Part shown: positions 43,843-53,135 of the stretch, one piece after another
How positions within the stretch are numbered: position 1 is the stretch's first letter
How the letters are laid out: the number at the start of each line of letters is the position of its first letter
From: CBDFKJ01 sp965248805
GTDB taxonomy: Bacteria > Pseudomonadota > Alphaproteobacteria > UBA6615
Length of the DNA: 64,000 nucleotides
Assembly (NCBI GenBank): GCA_965248805.1
Contig: CBDFKJ010000009.1
Span: 682,001-746,000 of the forward strand
Reading direction: 5' to 3'
Notes under the pieces: generated by a model
What the model was told of the DNA's origin: nothing
The model's database searches: none
Seen by the model: the letters and a program-made list of their open reading frames with translations, nothing else
Position numbers and translations under genes: made by a program

Positions 43843-43949
43843 GCGTGCTCCTGTGAAGCAAAGTCGCGGGCGGTGGATATACCTCCCCGGCGGAGTCATG
43901 CCAACCGCCGGGCCAGCGTCGTTGACTTGGTGACGCCGGGGCGGTAGCG

Positions 43950-44594
43950 GTGCCGCAAACGCGCAAAGGGTGGTCTCACTTGAGCCATGAGCTGCACCAA
44001 CGCGACCTGCCCGACGGCCTAGATCTCGGCGCGGAGGTCGCGATCGACACCGAAACGATGGGCCTGGGCCTGCAGCGCGATCGGCTGTGCCTTGTTCAGT
44101 TATCCGCCGGCGACGGTACTGCGCATCTGGTGCAGATCGAGGCCGGGCAGAGCGATGCGCCGAACCTGCGGGCGCTGCTGACCAATCCGCGCATCCTGAA
44201 GCTGTTCCATTACGCCCGCTTCGATCTGGCCGTGCTCAGTCGCAACCTCGGCGTGATGACGCAGCCGGTCTACTGCACCAAGGTCGCCTCACGGCTGACC
44301 CGCACCTATACCGACCGCCACGGTCTGAAAGATCTTTGCCGCGATTTGCTCGGCGTCGACATCTCGAAGCACCAGCAATCATCGGACTGGGGCGCGGCGC
44401 AGCTGTCACGGGACCAACTGTCCTATGCGGCGTCCGACGTCCTGTTCCTGTGCGAGCTCAAGATCAAGCTCGACCACATGCTGGCGCGCGAAGGAAGGCT
44501 AGCGCTGGCGCAGGCGTGTTTCGACTTCCTGCCGACGCGGGCCGAGTTCGATCTTGCCGGCTGGCCGAATGAGGACATATTTGCCCATAGTTGA
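43950..44594 (+). CDS. Ribonuclease D-type 3'-5' exonuclease
   Basis: This is a DEDDy exonuclease domain without the HRDC domains of full-length RNase D: EVAIDTETMGLGLQRDRLCL (first DED pair), KLFHYARFDLAVLSRNLG (Asp) and SYAASDVLFLCEL (Tyr and Asp). At about 205-214 residues it matches the short alphaproteobacterial form. Start at GTG 43950 or TTG 43980; the latter fits the family better. Confidence 0.9.
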   Translation: MPQTRKGWSHLSHELHQRDLPDGLDLGAEVAIDTETMGLGLQRDRLCLVQLSAGDGTAHLVQIEAGQSDAPNLRALLTNPRILKLFHYARFDLAVLSRNLGVMTQPVYCTKVASRLTRTYTDRHGLKDLCRDLLGVDISKHQQSSDWGAAQLSRDQLSYAASDVLFLCELKIKLDHMLAREGRLALAQACFDFLPTRAEFDLAGWPNEDIFAHS

Positions 44595-44780
44595 GCCGGC
44601 GGTCGCAAGACTTTGCGCTAATTGACCGCCCGCGGAGGCGCCGGCATACTCGCAAGCGCCGATTCGCGCGAAACATACTATTTTTCATGCCCTTGCACTT
44701 TGTGGTCTGGCACTCGATTTCAACAAGGTGGCCGATGTGCCTGTCAGCCAACTGACACTGATGAATTCGCCGGCAAACCG

Positions 44781-45788
44781 ATGACCAACGTCGCATCCAT
44801 GCACGCACCGGGCGCCGGCTCTCGGCATGTCGACGCGGCAGCGGATCGGCGCGCGGCCGAGCGGGTTCTTGGCTCGGCTGCCAGCGCGATTCAGGCGATC
44901 AGTGCCGGCCTCGACGATGATTTCATCCGCGCCGTCGACGTTCTCTATGCCGTCAGAGGGCGCGTCGTGGCCACCGGGATGGGCAAGAGCGGCCACATTG
45001 CGAAGAAGTTCGCGGCGACCGTGGCGTCGACGGGGACGCCGGCGCTGTACGTTCACCCGGCGGAGGCCAGCCACGGCGATCTCGGTATGATCACGTCCGC
45101 CGACGCCTTGGTCGCACTGTCGAATTCTGGGGAAACTCCTGAACTCGGCGATCTCGTCGCCTTCGCCGGGCGCTACGGGATACCGCTGGTGGCGCTGACC
45201 GCGGTGCGTGACAGTACGCTGGCGAAGCAGGCGGACGTGGCGCTGATCCTGCCGCCGTTGACGGAGGCATGCCCGATGGGCCTGGCGCCGACAACTTCGA
45301 CGACGGCCATGCTTGTTTTGGGCGATGCGTTGGCCGTCGCCCTGCTCGAGCGGCGCGGCTTTACCGAGGATGATTTCCGCTCCTTGCATCCCGGCGGCAA
45401 GCTTGGACAGCGTTTGCTGCACGTCGGCGAGCTGATGCATTCCGGCGACGAAGTGCCGCTGGTCACGGCCGGGACCGTTATGGCGGACGCGATCCTGACC
45501 ATGACCGAAAGGCGCTTCGGCTGCGTCGGCGTCACCGATGCCCAGGGACGCCTGATCGGCGTAGTCACAGACGGCGATCTGCGGCGCAAGATGGCCCCCG
45601 ATCTGCTGGCGCAGACGGTGGGGAGCGTCATGACGGCGGCACCTTTGACGATCCGGTCCGACGCCCTGGCCGCGACCGCGCTGGGTTTCATGAATGACAG
45701 CAACATCACGGCGCTGTTCGTGGTTGATGGCGAAGCGCCGAGCGGCATCGTGCACATACACGACTGCCTGCGGGCGGGGCTGACCTAG
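44781..45788 (+). CDS. kdsD: Arabinose-5-phosphate isomerase (KdsD/KpsF)
   Basis: ATG 44781 gives 335 residues: an N-terminal SIS sugar-isomerase domain (VVATGMGKSGHIAKKFAATV, ALSNSGETPELGDLV) and two C-terminal CBS domains (FGCVGVTDAQGRLIGVVTDG, ALFVVDGEAPSGIVHIHDCL). It makes arabinose 5-phosphate for Kdo, the lipopolysaccharide core sugar. The stop shares a base with the lptC start. A frame extension to 44622 is not used. Confidence 0.93.
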   Translation: MTNVASMHAPGAGSRHVDAAADRRAAERVLGSAASAIQAISAGLDDDFIRAVDVLYAVRGRVVATGMGKSGHIAKKFAATVASTGTPALYVHPAEASHGDLGMITSADALVALSNSGETPELGDLVAFAGRYGIPLVALTAVRDSTLAKQADVALILPPLTEACPMGLAPTTSTTAMLVLGDALAVALLERRGFTEDDFRSLHPGGKLGQRLLHVGELMHSGDEVPLVTAGTVMADAILTMTERRFGCVGVTDAQGRLIGVVTDGDLRRKMAPDLLAQTVGSVMTAAPLTIRSDALAATALGFMNDSNITALFVVDGEAPSGIVHIHDCLRAGLT

Positions 45789-46477
45789 TGAGTGGATCTC
45801 GGCCGGCGATGGCATCGGATCCGGCTCCCGCAACGGCCCGGCGACGGGCCATTGGGCTGACCGTTCCCCGTCGGCGGAATTTCCGGCGCAGCCGCTTCGT
45901 CGCAGTGATGAAGATCGTGCTGCCGAGCATCGCGATCGGGCTGTTGGCGATCGTCGCCTCATGGCCGGCGCTCGATCCGCGCGACGATTCGTTCCCGTTG
46001 GGCCTGGACGCGCTGGCGGCTAGGTCCGCGGTCGTTCCAGCCATGGTCAATCCGCGCCTGTCGAGTGTCGACTCTGACCGCCAGCCCTTCGTCGTGACCG
46101 CCGATTCGGCGACCCGATTAAGTGCCGGCGACGAAGGCGATACCTACGGTCTGGTCGAGCCCAAGGCGGATATCACCTTGAACGACGGCACTTGGTGGGC
46201 ACTGACAGCCTCGAAGGGCACCTTTCAGCAGCAGCACCAGATCCTGCAGCTGGAAGGCGATGTCAGTCTGTTTCACGATGCTGGCTACGAGTTTCTCACT
46301 GAAGCCGCGCAAATCGATGTTGAGCGCGGCACGGCCGCCGGCGACCGTGCGGTCGCCGGGCAGGGGCCAACGGGCACTGTGACTGCCGAGGGATTTGTCA
46401 TGTCTGATGGTGGCGAACGCCTTACCTTCACCGGCAAGGCGCGATTAACGATCTTCGGCGACGGGCCGCGGCAATGA
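45788..46477 (+). CDS. lptC: LPS export ABC transporter periplasmic protein LptC
   Basis: This 229-residue protein has one N-terminal membrane anchor (VAVMKIVLPSIAIGLLAIVA) and a periplasmic OstA-like beta-jellyroll (QPFVVTADSATRLSAGDEGD, GDVSLFHDAGYEFLTEAAQI). It joins the LptB2FG transporter to LptA. It overlaps lptA by four bases. Confidence 0.9.
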   Translation: MSGSRPAMASDPAPATARRRAIGLTVPRRRNFRRSRFVAVMKIVLPSIAIGLLAIVASWPALDPRDDSFPLGLDALAARSAVVPAMVNPRLSSVDSDRQPFVVTADSATRLSAGDEGDTYGLVEPKADITLNDGTWWALTASKGTFQQQHQILQLEGDVSLFHDAGYEFLTEAAQIDVERGTAAGDRAVAGQGPTGTVTAEGFVMSDGGERLTFTGKARLTIFGDGPRQ

Positions 46478-47340
46478 CCGGAAGCCGTCGTGGCATGCTA
46501 AACGGTCGCGCAGGGCGCTCGGCATGGTTGGGCGCAATCGTATCCGCGGCGCTCGCGCTGGCGGCGCCCAACGTCGCGGCCCAAGCGCTGGGCATCGGCG
46601 GCGCGGGCGGTGGCCCGCTGCAAGTCGAGGCCGACGATGGGATCGAGTGGCATCGTAACGAACAGGTCTACATCGCCCGTGGCAACGCCAGAGCGGAGCA
46701 GGGCGATGTTGTGGTGGAGGCCGATCTGCTCACTGCCCACTACCGCGAGGGCGCCGAGGGCCGCACCGAGGTGTTTCAGATCGACGCCGACGGCAATGTG
46801 CGGATCAGCTCACCTACCGAGGTCGCCTATGGCGACAATGCCGTGTATGACGTCGCCGGCGGTGTCTTGAAGGTCACAGGGGACGCGGTGCGGCTGGAAG
46901 CCGAGGCGGACCGGATTCACGCCCGCGACAGCCTGGAGTACTTCATTGACCAGAAACTGGCCGTCGCGCGCGGCGACGCCGAGGCCGTGAGGGGCCAGCA
47001 GCGCGTGCGCGCCGACGTCTTGATGGCGCACTACCGCGACGGCGTGGGCGAGCGCAGTTCGGAACTGGAGCGGGTCGAGGCGGTCGGCGATGTGGTGATC
47101 ATCAATGCCGATGACGTGGTGCGGGCCCAGCGCGGCGACTACGATCCCAACGCCGGCATCGCCCGGGTTACCGGCAATGTCAAGATCACCCGCGGCGACA
47201 CCCAGCTGAACGGCGAGTACGCGGAGGTCGACTTCAACACCGGCATCAGCCGCATACTCGGTGCCGCCAATCCGCAGTCGCAGAGCCGCCGGGTCCGCGC
47301 GCTGTTCGTGCCCAAAAGCAAGCCCGATCCCGGGCGCTGA
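46474..47340 (+). CDS. lptA: LPS transport periplasmic protein LptA (OstA-like)
   Basis: The 288-residue protein starts with a signal peptide (AWLGAIVSAALALAAPNVAA followed by QA) and has two OstA/LptD N-terminal repeats (DDGIEWHRNEQVYIARGNAR, RVTGNVKITRGDTQLNGEYA). It is longer than enterobacterial LptA (about 185 residues), as is common in alphaproteobacteria. It bridges LPS from LptC to LptD across the periplasm. Confidence 0.92.
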   Translation: MTGSRRGMLNGRAGRSAWLGAIVSAALALAAPNVAAQALGIGGAGGGPLQVEADDGIEWHRNEQVYIARGNARAEQGDVVVEADLLTAHYREGAEGRTEVFQIDADGNVRISSPTEVAYGDNAVYDVAGGVLKVTGDAVRLEAEADRIHARDSLEYFIDQKLAVARGDAEAVRGQQRVRADVLMAHYRDGVGERSSELERVEAVGDVVIINADDVVRAQRGDYDPNAGIARVTGNVKITRGDTQLNGEYAEVDFNTGISRILGAANPQSQSRRVRALFVPKSKPDPGR

Positions 47341-47361
47341 TCGGACCGAGCCGAGCGCCGC

Positions 47362-48153
47362 GTGATGCCAAATCCCTTCGCCAGCGAACAAGGTGAGACT
47401 GCGGCAACGGGCCCCAGGCTGGTGGCGTCCAGCCACGGGTTGCAGGCACTCAGTATCGGTAAGCGCTTCCGCCGCCGGCCGGTGGTGCGCAACGTTTCCG
47501 TTTCGGTCCAACGCGGCGAGGCCGTGGGACTATTGGGCCCCAACGGCGCGGGGAAGACGACGTGTTTCTACATGATGACCGGGCTCGTGGCGCCCGATTC
47601 CGGTTCGATCGTTCTCGACAACCACGACGTCACCGATCTGCCGATGTATCGCCGCGCCCGGCTTGGCATCGGCTACCTGCCTCAGGAGTCGTCGATATTT
47701 CGCGGCCTGACTGTCGAACAAAATGTCCGTGCCGTGTTGGAGATCGTGCAGTCCGATCCGGGCCAGCGCGAGGCGATGCTCGACGACTTGTTGGCCGAAT
47801 TCTCAATCTCGCACCTGCGGCGCACGCCGGCTCTGGCGCTGTCGGGCGGCGAGCGACGCCGCGTCGAGATTGCTCGGGCGCTCGCTAGTCAGCCGAACTA
47901 CATCCTGCTCGACGAACCGCTGGCGGGTATCGATCCGATCGCGCTCGGCGAAATACGTGACTTGGTTCGTCATCTGAAGGATTGGGGCATTGGCGTCCTC
48001 ATCACCGATCATAACGTGCGCGAGACGTTGGAAATCGTCGACCGCGCCTACATCCTGCACGAGGGATCGGTGCTGATGAGCGGGCGACCATCGGAAATCG
48101 TCGCGCACGAGGACGTCCGCAGGGTTTACCTCGGCGAGACGTTCAGCCTTTAG
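47362..48153 (+). CDS. lptB: LPS export ABC transporter ATP-binding protein LptB
   Basis: This 263-residue ABC ATPase has Walker A LLGPNGAGKTTCFYMM, Q-loop YLPQESSIFRGLTVEQNVRA (the LptB-typical segment), signature LALSGGERRRVEIARALASQ, Walker B YILLDEPLAGIDPIAL, and H-loop TDHNVRETLEI. It drives LPS extraction with LptFG. It is followed by rpoN after 11 bp. Confidence 0.96.
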   Translation: MMPNPFASEQGETAATGPRLVASSHGLQALSIGKRFRRRPVVRNVSVSVQRGEAVGLLGPNGAGKTTCFYMMTGLVAPDSGSIVLDNHDVTDLPMYRRARLGIGYLPQESSIFRGLTVEQNVRAVLEIVQSDPGQREAMLDDLLAEFSISHLRRTPALALSGGERRRVEIARALASQPNYILLDEPLAGIDPIALGEIRDLVRHLKDWGIGVLITDHNVRETLEIVDRAYILHEGSVLMSGRPSEIVAHEDVRRVYLGETFSL

Positions 48154-48164
48154 TATCTGCCATT

Positions 48165-49640
48165 ATGGCTATCGGGCCGCGACTAGATCTTCGGCAGACG
48201 CAGGCGCTCGTCATGACGCCGCAGCTGCAGCAATCCATCAAAATGCTGCAGATGTCGAGCCTCGAGCTGACCGCGTTCGTCGAACAGGAGCTGGAAAGCA
48301 ACCCGTTGTTGGACCGCGCCGACGACGGCGGCGCTGGATGGGAAGGCGGCGGCGATGCCGTCCCCGGTGATCCGCCCGCAGCGGGCGAATCAGTGGCGGG
48401 CGAATCAGTGGCGGGCGATGCCGACGCCAGCGAGGTATGGAGCGACACCCTCGCCGCCGACAGCGGCTGGGAGGAAGGCAGCACCGCCGCCTGGCGGCAA
48501 AGCGGCGGCGGCGACTTTCCGGAAAATCTGGAACAGATCGCGAGCGGACCGACGACCCTGCGCGAGCACCTGATCGGTCAACTCAACGTCGATATCCATG
48601 ATCCCGGCGAGCGGCTGATCGGACTTCACTTGATCGAGCAGCTCGACGAGGCCGGCTATGCGCCGGCCGATCTGGGACCGATCGCCGAACGGCTCGGCTG
48701 TCCCGTGACTGGCGTCGACGCCGTGCTTGCCAAGCTGCAAGCCTTTGATCCTGCGGGGATCTTTGCCCGCGATCTGGCGGAATGCCTGGCGTTGCAGTTG
48801 CGCGAACGCGACCGTCTGGACCCGGCCATGCAGTCGCTGCTGCAGCATCTTCCGCTGGTCGCCAAGCGCGATGTGGCCACGCTGACGCGGCTTTGCGGCG
48901 TCGACGGCGAGGATATAGCCGACATGATCGCCGAGCTGAAAATGCTCAATCCGAAGCCCGCCGGCGCGTTCGAACACGATGTCACCCAGGCCATCACGCC
49001 AGACGTTTTGATGCGGCCGCGCGCCGATAGCGGCTGGCATGTCGAACTGAACACAGAGACCTTGCCGCGAGTGCTCATCAACCAGCGCTACTACGCGCAG
49101 ATCCAGGCAAAGGCGACGAGCCGAGCGGACAAGGAGTTCATCTCCGATTGTTTTCAGACCGCCAACTGGCTGACCCGTGCCTTGCACCAGCGGGCCCAAA
49201 CCATTCTGAAGGTCGGCACCGAACTGGTGCGCCAGCAGGATGCGTTCTTCCGGCGTGGCGTCAGCGCGCTCAAGCCCTTGATCCTGCGCGACATTGCCGA
49301 CGCCATCTCGATGCACGAGAGCACCGTCAGTCGGGTAACGGCGAACAAGTACATTGCCACCCAGCGTGGCATATTCGAACTGAAGTACTTCTTCACCACG
49401 TCGATCGGCAGCACCACGGGCGATGAAGCGCATTCGTCGGAGGCCGTGCGGCACCGCATACGGGCCCTGATCGCAGGCGAATCCCCCGACCAGGTGCTAT
49501 CGGACAGCCGCGTTGTCGCTGTCTTGCAACGCGAGGGAATCGACATTGCTCGGCGTACGGTGGCCAAATACCGCGAGGCCATGCGCATTCCAACCTCAAC
49601 ACGTCGCCGTCAGGAAAATGTTTCAATTGCAGATACTTAA
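48165..49640 (+). CDS. rpoN: RNA polymerase sigma-54 factor
   Basis: This 491-residue sigma-54 has region I (QTQALVMTPQLQQSIKMLQM), an acidic region II, the core-binding region III, the HTH (RDIADAISMHESTVSRVTAN), and the RpoN box ARRTVAKYREAM near the end. Two GESVA repeats in region II come from a short tandem duplication (48387-48416). Sigma-54 works with activator ATPases in nitrogen and other regulation; it sits in the usual lptAB-rpoN-ptsN block. Confidence 0.96.
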   Translation: MAIGPRLDLRQTQALVMTPQLQQSIKMLQMSSLELTAFVEQELESNPLLDRADDGGAGWEGGGDAVPGDPPAAGESVAGESVAGDADASEVWSDTLAADSGWEEGSTAAWRQSGGGDFPENLEQIASGPTTLREHLIGQLNVDIHDPGERLIGLHLIEQLDEAGYAPADLGPIAERLGCPVTGVDAVLAKLQAFDPAGIFARDLAECLALQLRERDRLDPAMQSLLQHLPLVAKRDVATLTRLCGVDGEDIADMIAELKMLNPKPAGAFEHDVTQAITPDVLMRPRADSGWHVELNTETLPRVLINQRYYAQIQAKATSRADKEFISDCFQTANWLTRALHQRAQTILKVGTELVRQQDAFFRRGVSALKPLILRDIADAISMHESTVSRVTANKYIATQRGIFELKYFFTTSIGSTTGDEAHSSEAVRHRIRALIAGESPDQVLSDSRVVAVLQREGIDIARRTVAKYREAMRIPTSTRRRQENVSIADT

Positions 49641-50019
49641 AGCTCTGATCTGATCTGCTTTATCAACCTAAATCCCGATCGCTGGTGCCGATTTAGGTAA
49701 TTGGCAACGGTTGTCGCCGCAAGCTGGCGCAGACGGACCGCGGGTGTGGCGGCCGTGTTGACTCGCAGTTTGGCTGTCACTAACGTGCCCGCTCTCGCAT
49801 CCGCCCGATTGAAGTGAGTGATGGGCCCGAGGTGGTCGCCCGAACCGGGAACCTCGAGGCTGAACAAACCGAAAAGCAAGCAGCGCGGATCTCCGTAGGT
49901 ACGAAGCAAGTCGGCATGAGCGCAGTGGCATGCGCGGTGACGAGGCTTGACTGCCGAGGCCGGCTGCAAGGGTCTCGGCGAAATATTGGTCGTAAACAGA
50001 CGCGTGGTTTGAGGGCGAT
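49641..50019. other. Non-coding gap where hpf is normally found
   Basis: I find no credible gene in these 379 bases on either strand; frames present lack family features. The one structure is a 9-bp inverted repeat, ACCTAAATC at 49666-49674 and GATTTAGGT at 49690-49698, with a 15-base loop and no T-run, so it is not an obvious terminator. In many proteobacteria a ribosome hibernation gene (hpf) lies between rpoN and ptsN; here it is absent. Confidence 0.6.
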
Positions 50020-50508
50020 ATGGACATTCAGCATGTGCTGAGTCCGACGGCCGTCGTGGGCCGTCTCAAGTCAACCAGCAAGAAGCATGCGCTTCAGGAG
50101 CTGGCGAAGGTCGCCTCGCGCATCATTCAGGTGCCGGGCTGGCGGATATTCGAGTTGATGCTGGACCGCGAGCGGCTGGGCACCACCGCGGTTGGGCATG
50201 GTGTGGCCATTCCACACATCAAGCTCGCCGAGATCGACCGCGTCTGCGGCGCCTTCGCGCGCTTGGATCAGCCGATCGACTTCGAGGCCGACGACGGCGA
50301 ACCGGTCGACCTCTTGTTTCTTCTGATGGCGCCGGAAGGAGCAGGGGCCGAGCATCTGAAGGCGCTGGCGCTAGTGTCGCGAACCCTGCGCGACGGGGTC
50401 CTGCGCGAGAAGCTTCGGGGCAGCGACAATCCGGACGCGTTGTACGCGCTGCTGGTGCAGTCCGGCGGCGAGGCCGCTGCACCGCCGTCACGCGCCGAAT
50501 TTGCCTAG
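50020..50508 (+). CDS. ptsN: PTS IIA-like nitrogen regulatory protein PtsN
   Basis: This 162-residue EIIA-Ntr starts at ATG 50020. The phosphorylated histidine is in HGVAIPHIKLAEIDRVCGAF. It is the last protein of the PtsP-NPr-PtsN phosphorelay, which links nitrogen and carbon status to potassium transport and other targets. Its position behind rpoN is conserved. Confidence 0.95.
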   Translation: MDIQHVLSPTAVVGRLKSTSKKHALQELAKVASRIIQVPGWRIFELMLDRERLGTTAVGHGVAIPHIKLAEIDRVCGAFARLDQPIDFEADDGEPVDLLFLLMAPEGAGAEHLKALALVSRTLRDGVLREKLRGSDNPDALYALLVQSGGEAAAPPSRAEFA

Positions 50509-50518
50509 CCCGCGCCGA

Positions 50519-50740
50519 CTAGTGAACGCTGACGGGCTCGAGATCGTTATCACGTAGGAAAGCAACGGCGACGGCGTTATTTTCGGCCGTGGCAAGCTCG
50601 GTGCCGTCGGCCGAGTGGATCGCATACACACGGCGGCCGTTTTCCAGCCTGGCGCGGATATAGGCGACGTCGGCGACCCCCAGCAAGCGGAACTCGTTGG
50701 CGCTGATCCGCTCGTCCTGCGCAATGTCGTTACCAGTCAT
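50519..50740 (-). CDS. DUF1150 family protein
   Basis: This small protein has 73 residues. The segment LLGVADVAYIRARLENGRRV then YAIHSADGTELATAENNAVA is characteristic of DUF1150, an alphaproteobacterial family of unknown role that commonly follows an hsp20 gene, as here. Confidence 0.85.
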   Translation of the reverse strand: MTGNDIAQDERISANEFRLLGVADVAYIRARLENGRRVYAIHSADGTELATAENNAVAVAFLRDNDLEPVSVH

Positions 50741-50786
50741 CTCGCCACCTGTAACACCATATATTCAACGGTTTGTTGATCGTAGC

Positions 50787-51245
50787 TCACCCACGTGACG
50801 AAATACCAAATCGGTGAACATTGGCGTTTGCATCATCCGTGGTCTTGATCTTGATCGCACGCACGGTCCGGGCCGGCTCGGGTCGATGCAGCCCAATATG
50901 GAGCAAACCGGAATCGAGCGACGCACCCACCACCTCGACGCCATCGGCGAGCACGAAGCGGCGCTGAAACTGGCGCGCGGCGATACCGCGATGGAGATAG
51001 ATCCGGTCCGGATCATCGGTCTGCCGTCCGCGCACGAGTAGCTGGTTGTCCTCCAGGGACAGATCGAGGTCGTCCTCGCGGAATCCGGCCACGGCCAGGG
51101 TCAAACGCAGGTGATTATCGCCGGTTTGCTCGACATTGTACGGCGGATAGCCTTCGGGCGACGCCTTCGCGGCCCGCTCGATCGTCCGCTCGAACTGGTC
51201 GAAGCCCAGCAAAAACGGGCTGTTGAACAAAGACATTCTGGGCAT
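50787..51245 (-). CDS. Hsp20 family small heat-shock protein (IbpA-like)
   Basis: ATG 51245 (MPRMSLFNSPFLLGFDQFER) is preferred because GAGAGGGG lies just upstream. The alpha-crystallin domain spans residues about 30-135 (PYNVEQTGDNHLRLTLAVAG, FREDDLDLSLEDNQLLVRG, YLHRGIAARQFQRRFVLADG). It is an ATP-independent holdase. A sigma-32 promoter lies 119-148 bp upstream. Confidence 0.92.
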   Translation of the reverse strand: MPRMSLFNSPFLLGFDQFERTIERAAKASPEGYPPYNVEQTGDNHLRLTLAVAGFREDDLDLSLEDNQLLVRGRQTDDPDRIYLHRGIAARQFQRRFVLADGVEVVGASLDSGLLHIGLHRPEPARTVRAIKIKTTDDANANVHRFGISSRG

Positions 51246-51363
51246 CGCTTCACCCCTCTCATCGAGCGAGCGCCGGGCCGCTTGGCAAGCCATCTCGGCT
51301 GCCCTTTTTAGGCCCGTGTTCGGCGCCTTGGCGACGGCCCGCAAGCGGCGCCGTCACCTCAAC

Positions 51364-51393
51364 AAAATGGGCGCGCGCTGCTGTCGCTTCAAG
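51364..51393 (-). promoter_or_regulatory. RpoH (sigma-32) promoter of hsp20
   Basis: On the minus strand CTTGAA (51393-51388) is followed after 16 bases by CCCATTTT (51371-51364). This matches the alphaproteobacterial heat-shock promoter consensus (CTTGAA, 16-18 bp spacer, CCCATNT) and points at the hsp20 gene. Confidence 0.7.
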
Positions 51394-51419
51394 GGCTGGC
51401 GGCGCGCCCTCCATCGGCG

Positions 51420-53045
51420 CTAAAAGCCCACCAGCCGGGCACCCTCGGGATGAGTTGCCGCATAGCGAAACAGGATCGCGCGCTCCTCATTTGGGGCATA
51501 TGTGTGGGTCCACGCGAGCACGCCCAGGCGCGCGTCCACGTCCTCGCCGGTTGGCTCTGTCGAGCTACCCAGCAGCTCGACCTCGATGCGTTCGTCCTGC
51601 GGTACCGGAAGCTGATCCAGCACTGTAATTTCGATCGCCTGGGTATGGTGATTGGCGACCTCTATGCGGTAGCGGCGCTCCTGGCGCTGATGCCGGTTGA
51701 TCAGGCCGCCGCGCGATCTCTCACCGGTTTCGAGGCGGTAGTCGACACGGACCCGATCGTCGATACCAAAGGAGAGGCGGAGCTCCTCGCCAGGGCGCAG
51801 CAGGCCCATCGCGCTGGTTCCGACGAACATGCCGTCGCGGAAAATGGCGACGGGTCCGGGCAACAACGGCTCCTCGCCCGCGTAGTCGATGGTGCCGTAC
51901 AGATAACCCGCCGGCACGACCTTGGGCACTACGCGAACGGCGAGCGCTGCCGGCATCGTGCGCTCGCTCAAGGCGAAGCTGTGGGCGGCGTCCTCCGATG
52001 GAACGTTGGCCGGACCCGGGACGTGATACGAAGCGGCGACCGCCGTGGAGACCACCGTCGCCTTGTCCTCTTCCGCCGGCGCCATCGCACGCAACTGGTC
52101 CGCCAGGAGATTGCCGCGAACCGCCTCTCCGCGCTCGCGCAGTGCCACCGCCTCTGCGATGTCGATGAACCAGCTTGCCAGGTCTGGCATCTGAGCACCG
52201 GCGCCGGGTCGGGCCGTGGACAGGATCAGCTCTACGTCCGACCAGTCCTCGCCGGTGACCTGGCGAACCTCGCCGATCTGCTTCAGCTCGACCGATCCCG
52301 CCTCGGCATCGAGGCGTGCGTCGTACCGCGGCCGCCAAGAGGCGCCGGGCACCTGGTAGGTGACCCAGAGTTCAACCGGCGTGGCGGCGCCGGCTTCCAG
52401 ATGCACGTGCGCCACCGACTGCGCGGTCTGGCCGGTTCTAATCTGTTCCAATTGGCGCCGTTTCTGCTCGATCTGCCGGCCGAGCCCGCGCTGGCGGATC
52501 TCGGCGGTCCTGATGGTCTCCAGGGCGCCGACCGCGCCCTCGCCGAGGACCCCGAGGGCATGTTCCCAGGCCACCGGATCGACGCGTCCGTTAAGGATTT
52601 CGCCGTTCGCGGCCCCGGCCATGTCGTGGCCGATGGCTGTGACGAATTCTAGCCGGACACGGGCGGCGGCGATCTGATCCTGCTGGGCGCGCGACTGGTC
52701 CTCCAGTGCCTCGATCTCACCGATCAGGCGGCGCTCGTCGTCCTGCACGGCGCTGGCGGCGTATACCTGGCGCAACTCGACCGAGCCGATGAGCACATTG
52801 GCGCCGGCGGTGGCGCGCACGCGCAGCGATCCGTCGATCAGCGTCGCCGGCAAGTCCGCGATCACGGCCACCGATCGCTCGATCGGCACCTCGACTTCCG
52901 CGTGGCGGGTGACTTCGGCCCGGTCCGGAAAGACCGTGACGGTCTGAATCACGCTGTCGCTCGGTATTTCGACGGCGCCATGGGCGAGGGGGCTCCACGC
53001 CGCCGTCGCCAAGCCGAAGGCGCAAACCCAGGCACGAAGCTGCAT
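51420..53045 (-). CDS. MuiA-like (DUF4140/DUF4139) exported protein
   Basis: ATG 53045 gives 541 residues with a signal peptide (AWVCAFGLATAAWSPLAHGA). An N-terminal DUF4140 domain (VTVFPDRAEVTRHAEVEVP), a coiled coil (EIEALEDQSRAQQDQIAAAR and RQIEQKRRQLEQIRTG) and the DUF4139 domain with WRPRYDARLDAEAGSVELKQ identify the mucoidy-inhibitor MuiA family. Its molecular role is not established. Confidence 0.87.
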   Translation of the reverse strand: MQLRAWVCAFGLATAAWSPLAHGAVEIPSDSVIQTVTVFPDRAEVTRHAEVEVPIERSVAVIADLPATLIDGSLRVRATAGANVLIGSVELRQVYAASAVQDDERRLIGEIEALEDQSRAQQDQIAAARVRLEFVTAIGHDMAGAANGEILNGRVDPVAWEHALGVLGEGAVGALETIRTAEIRQRGLGRQIEQKRRQLEQIRTGQTAQSVAHVHLEAGAATPVELWVTYQVPGASWRPRYDARLDAEAGSVELKQIGEVRQVTGEDWSDVELILSTARPGAGAQMPDLASWFIDIAEAVALRERGEAVRGNLLADQLRAMAPAEEDKATVVSTAVAASYHVPGPANVPSEDAAHSFALSERTMPAALAVRVVPKVVPAGYLYGTIDYAGEEPLLPGPVAIFRDGMFVGTSAMGLLRPGEELRLSFGIDDRVRVDYRLETGERSRGGLINRHQRQERRYRIEVANHHTQAIEITVLDQLPVPQDERIEVELLGSSTEPTGEDVDARLGVLAWTHTYAPNEERAILFRYAATHPEGARLVGF

Positions 53046-53135
53046 CTTCAATCTCCCTTGCCAGAGACCCTGCCGATGCCGGCTGCATGCTATCGTCGCG
53101 TTGTGGTGCAATTGTGGCGCCGGTGGGTTACCAAA

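Noticed and set aside
49667..49697. Rho-independent terminator after rpoN
   Set aside because: The stem is AT-rich, the loop has 15 bases and no T-run follows on either strand.
51450..52652. A 400-codon plus-strand frame
   Set aside because: It is antisense to the MuiA-like gene, has no domain features and no ribosome site.
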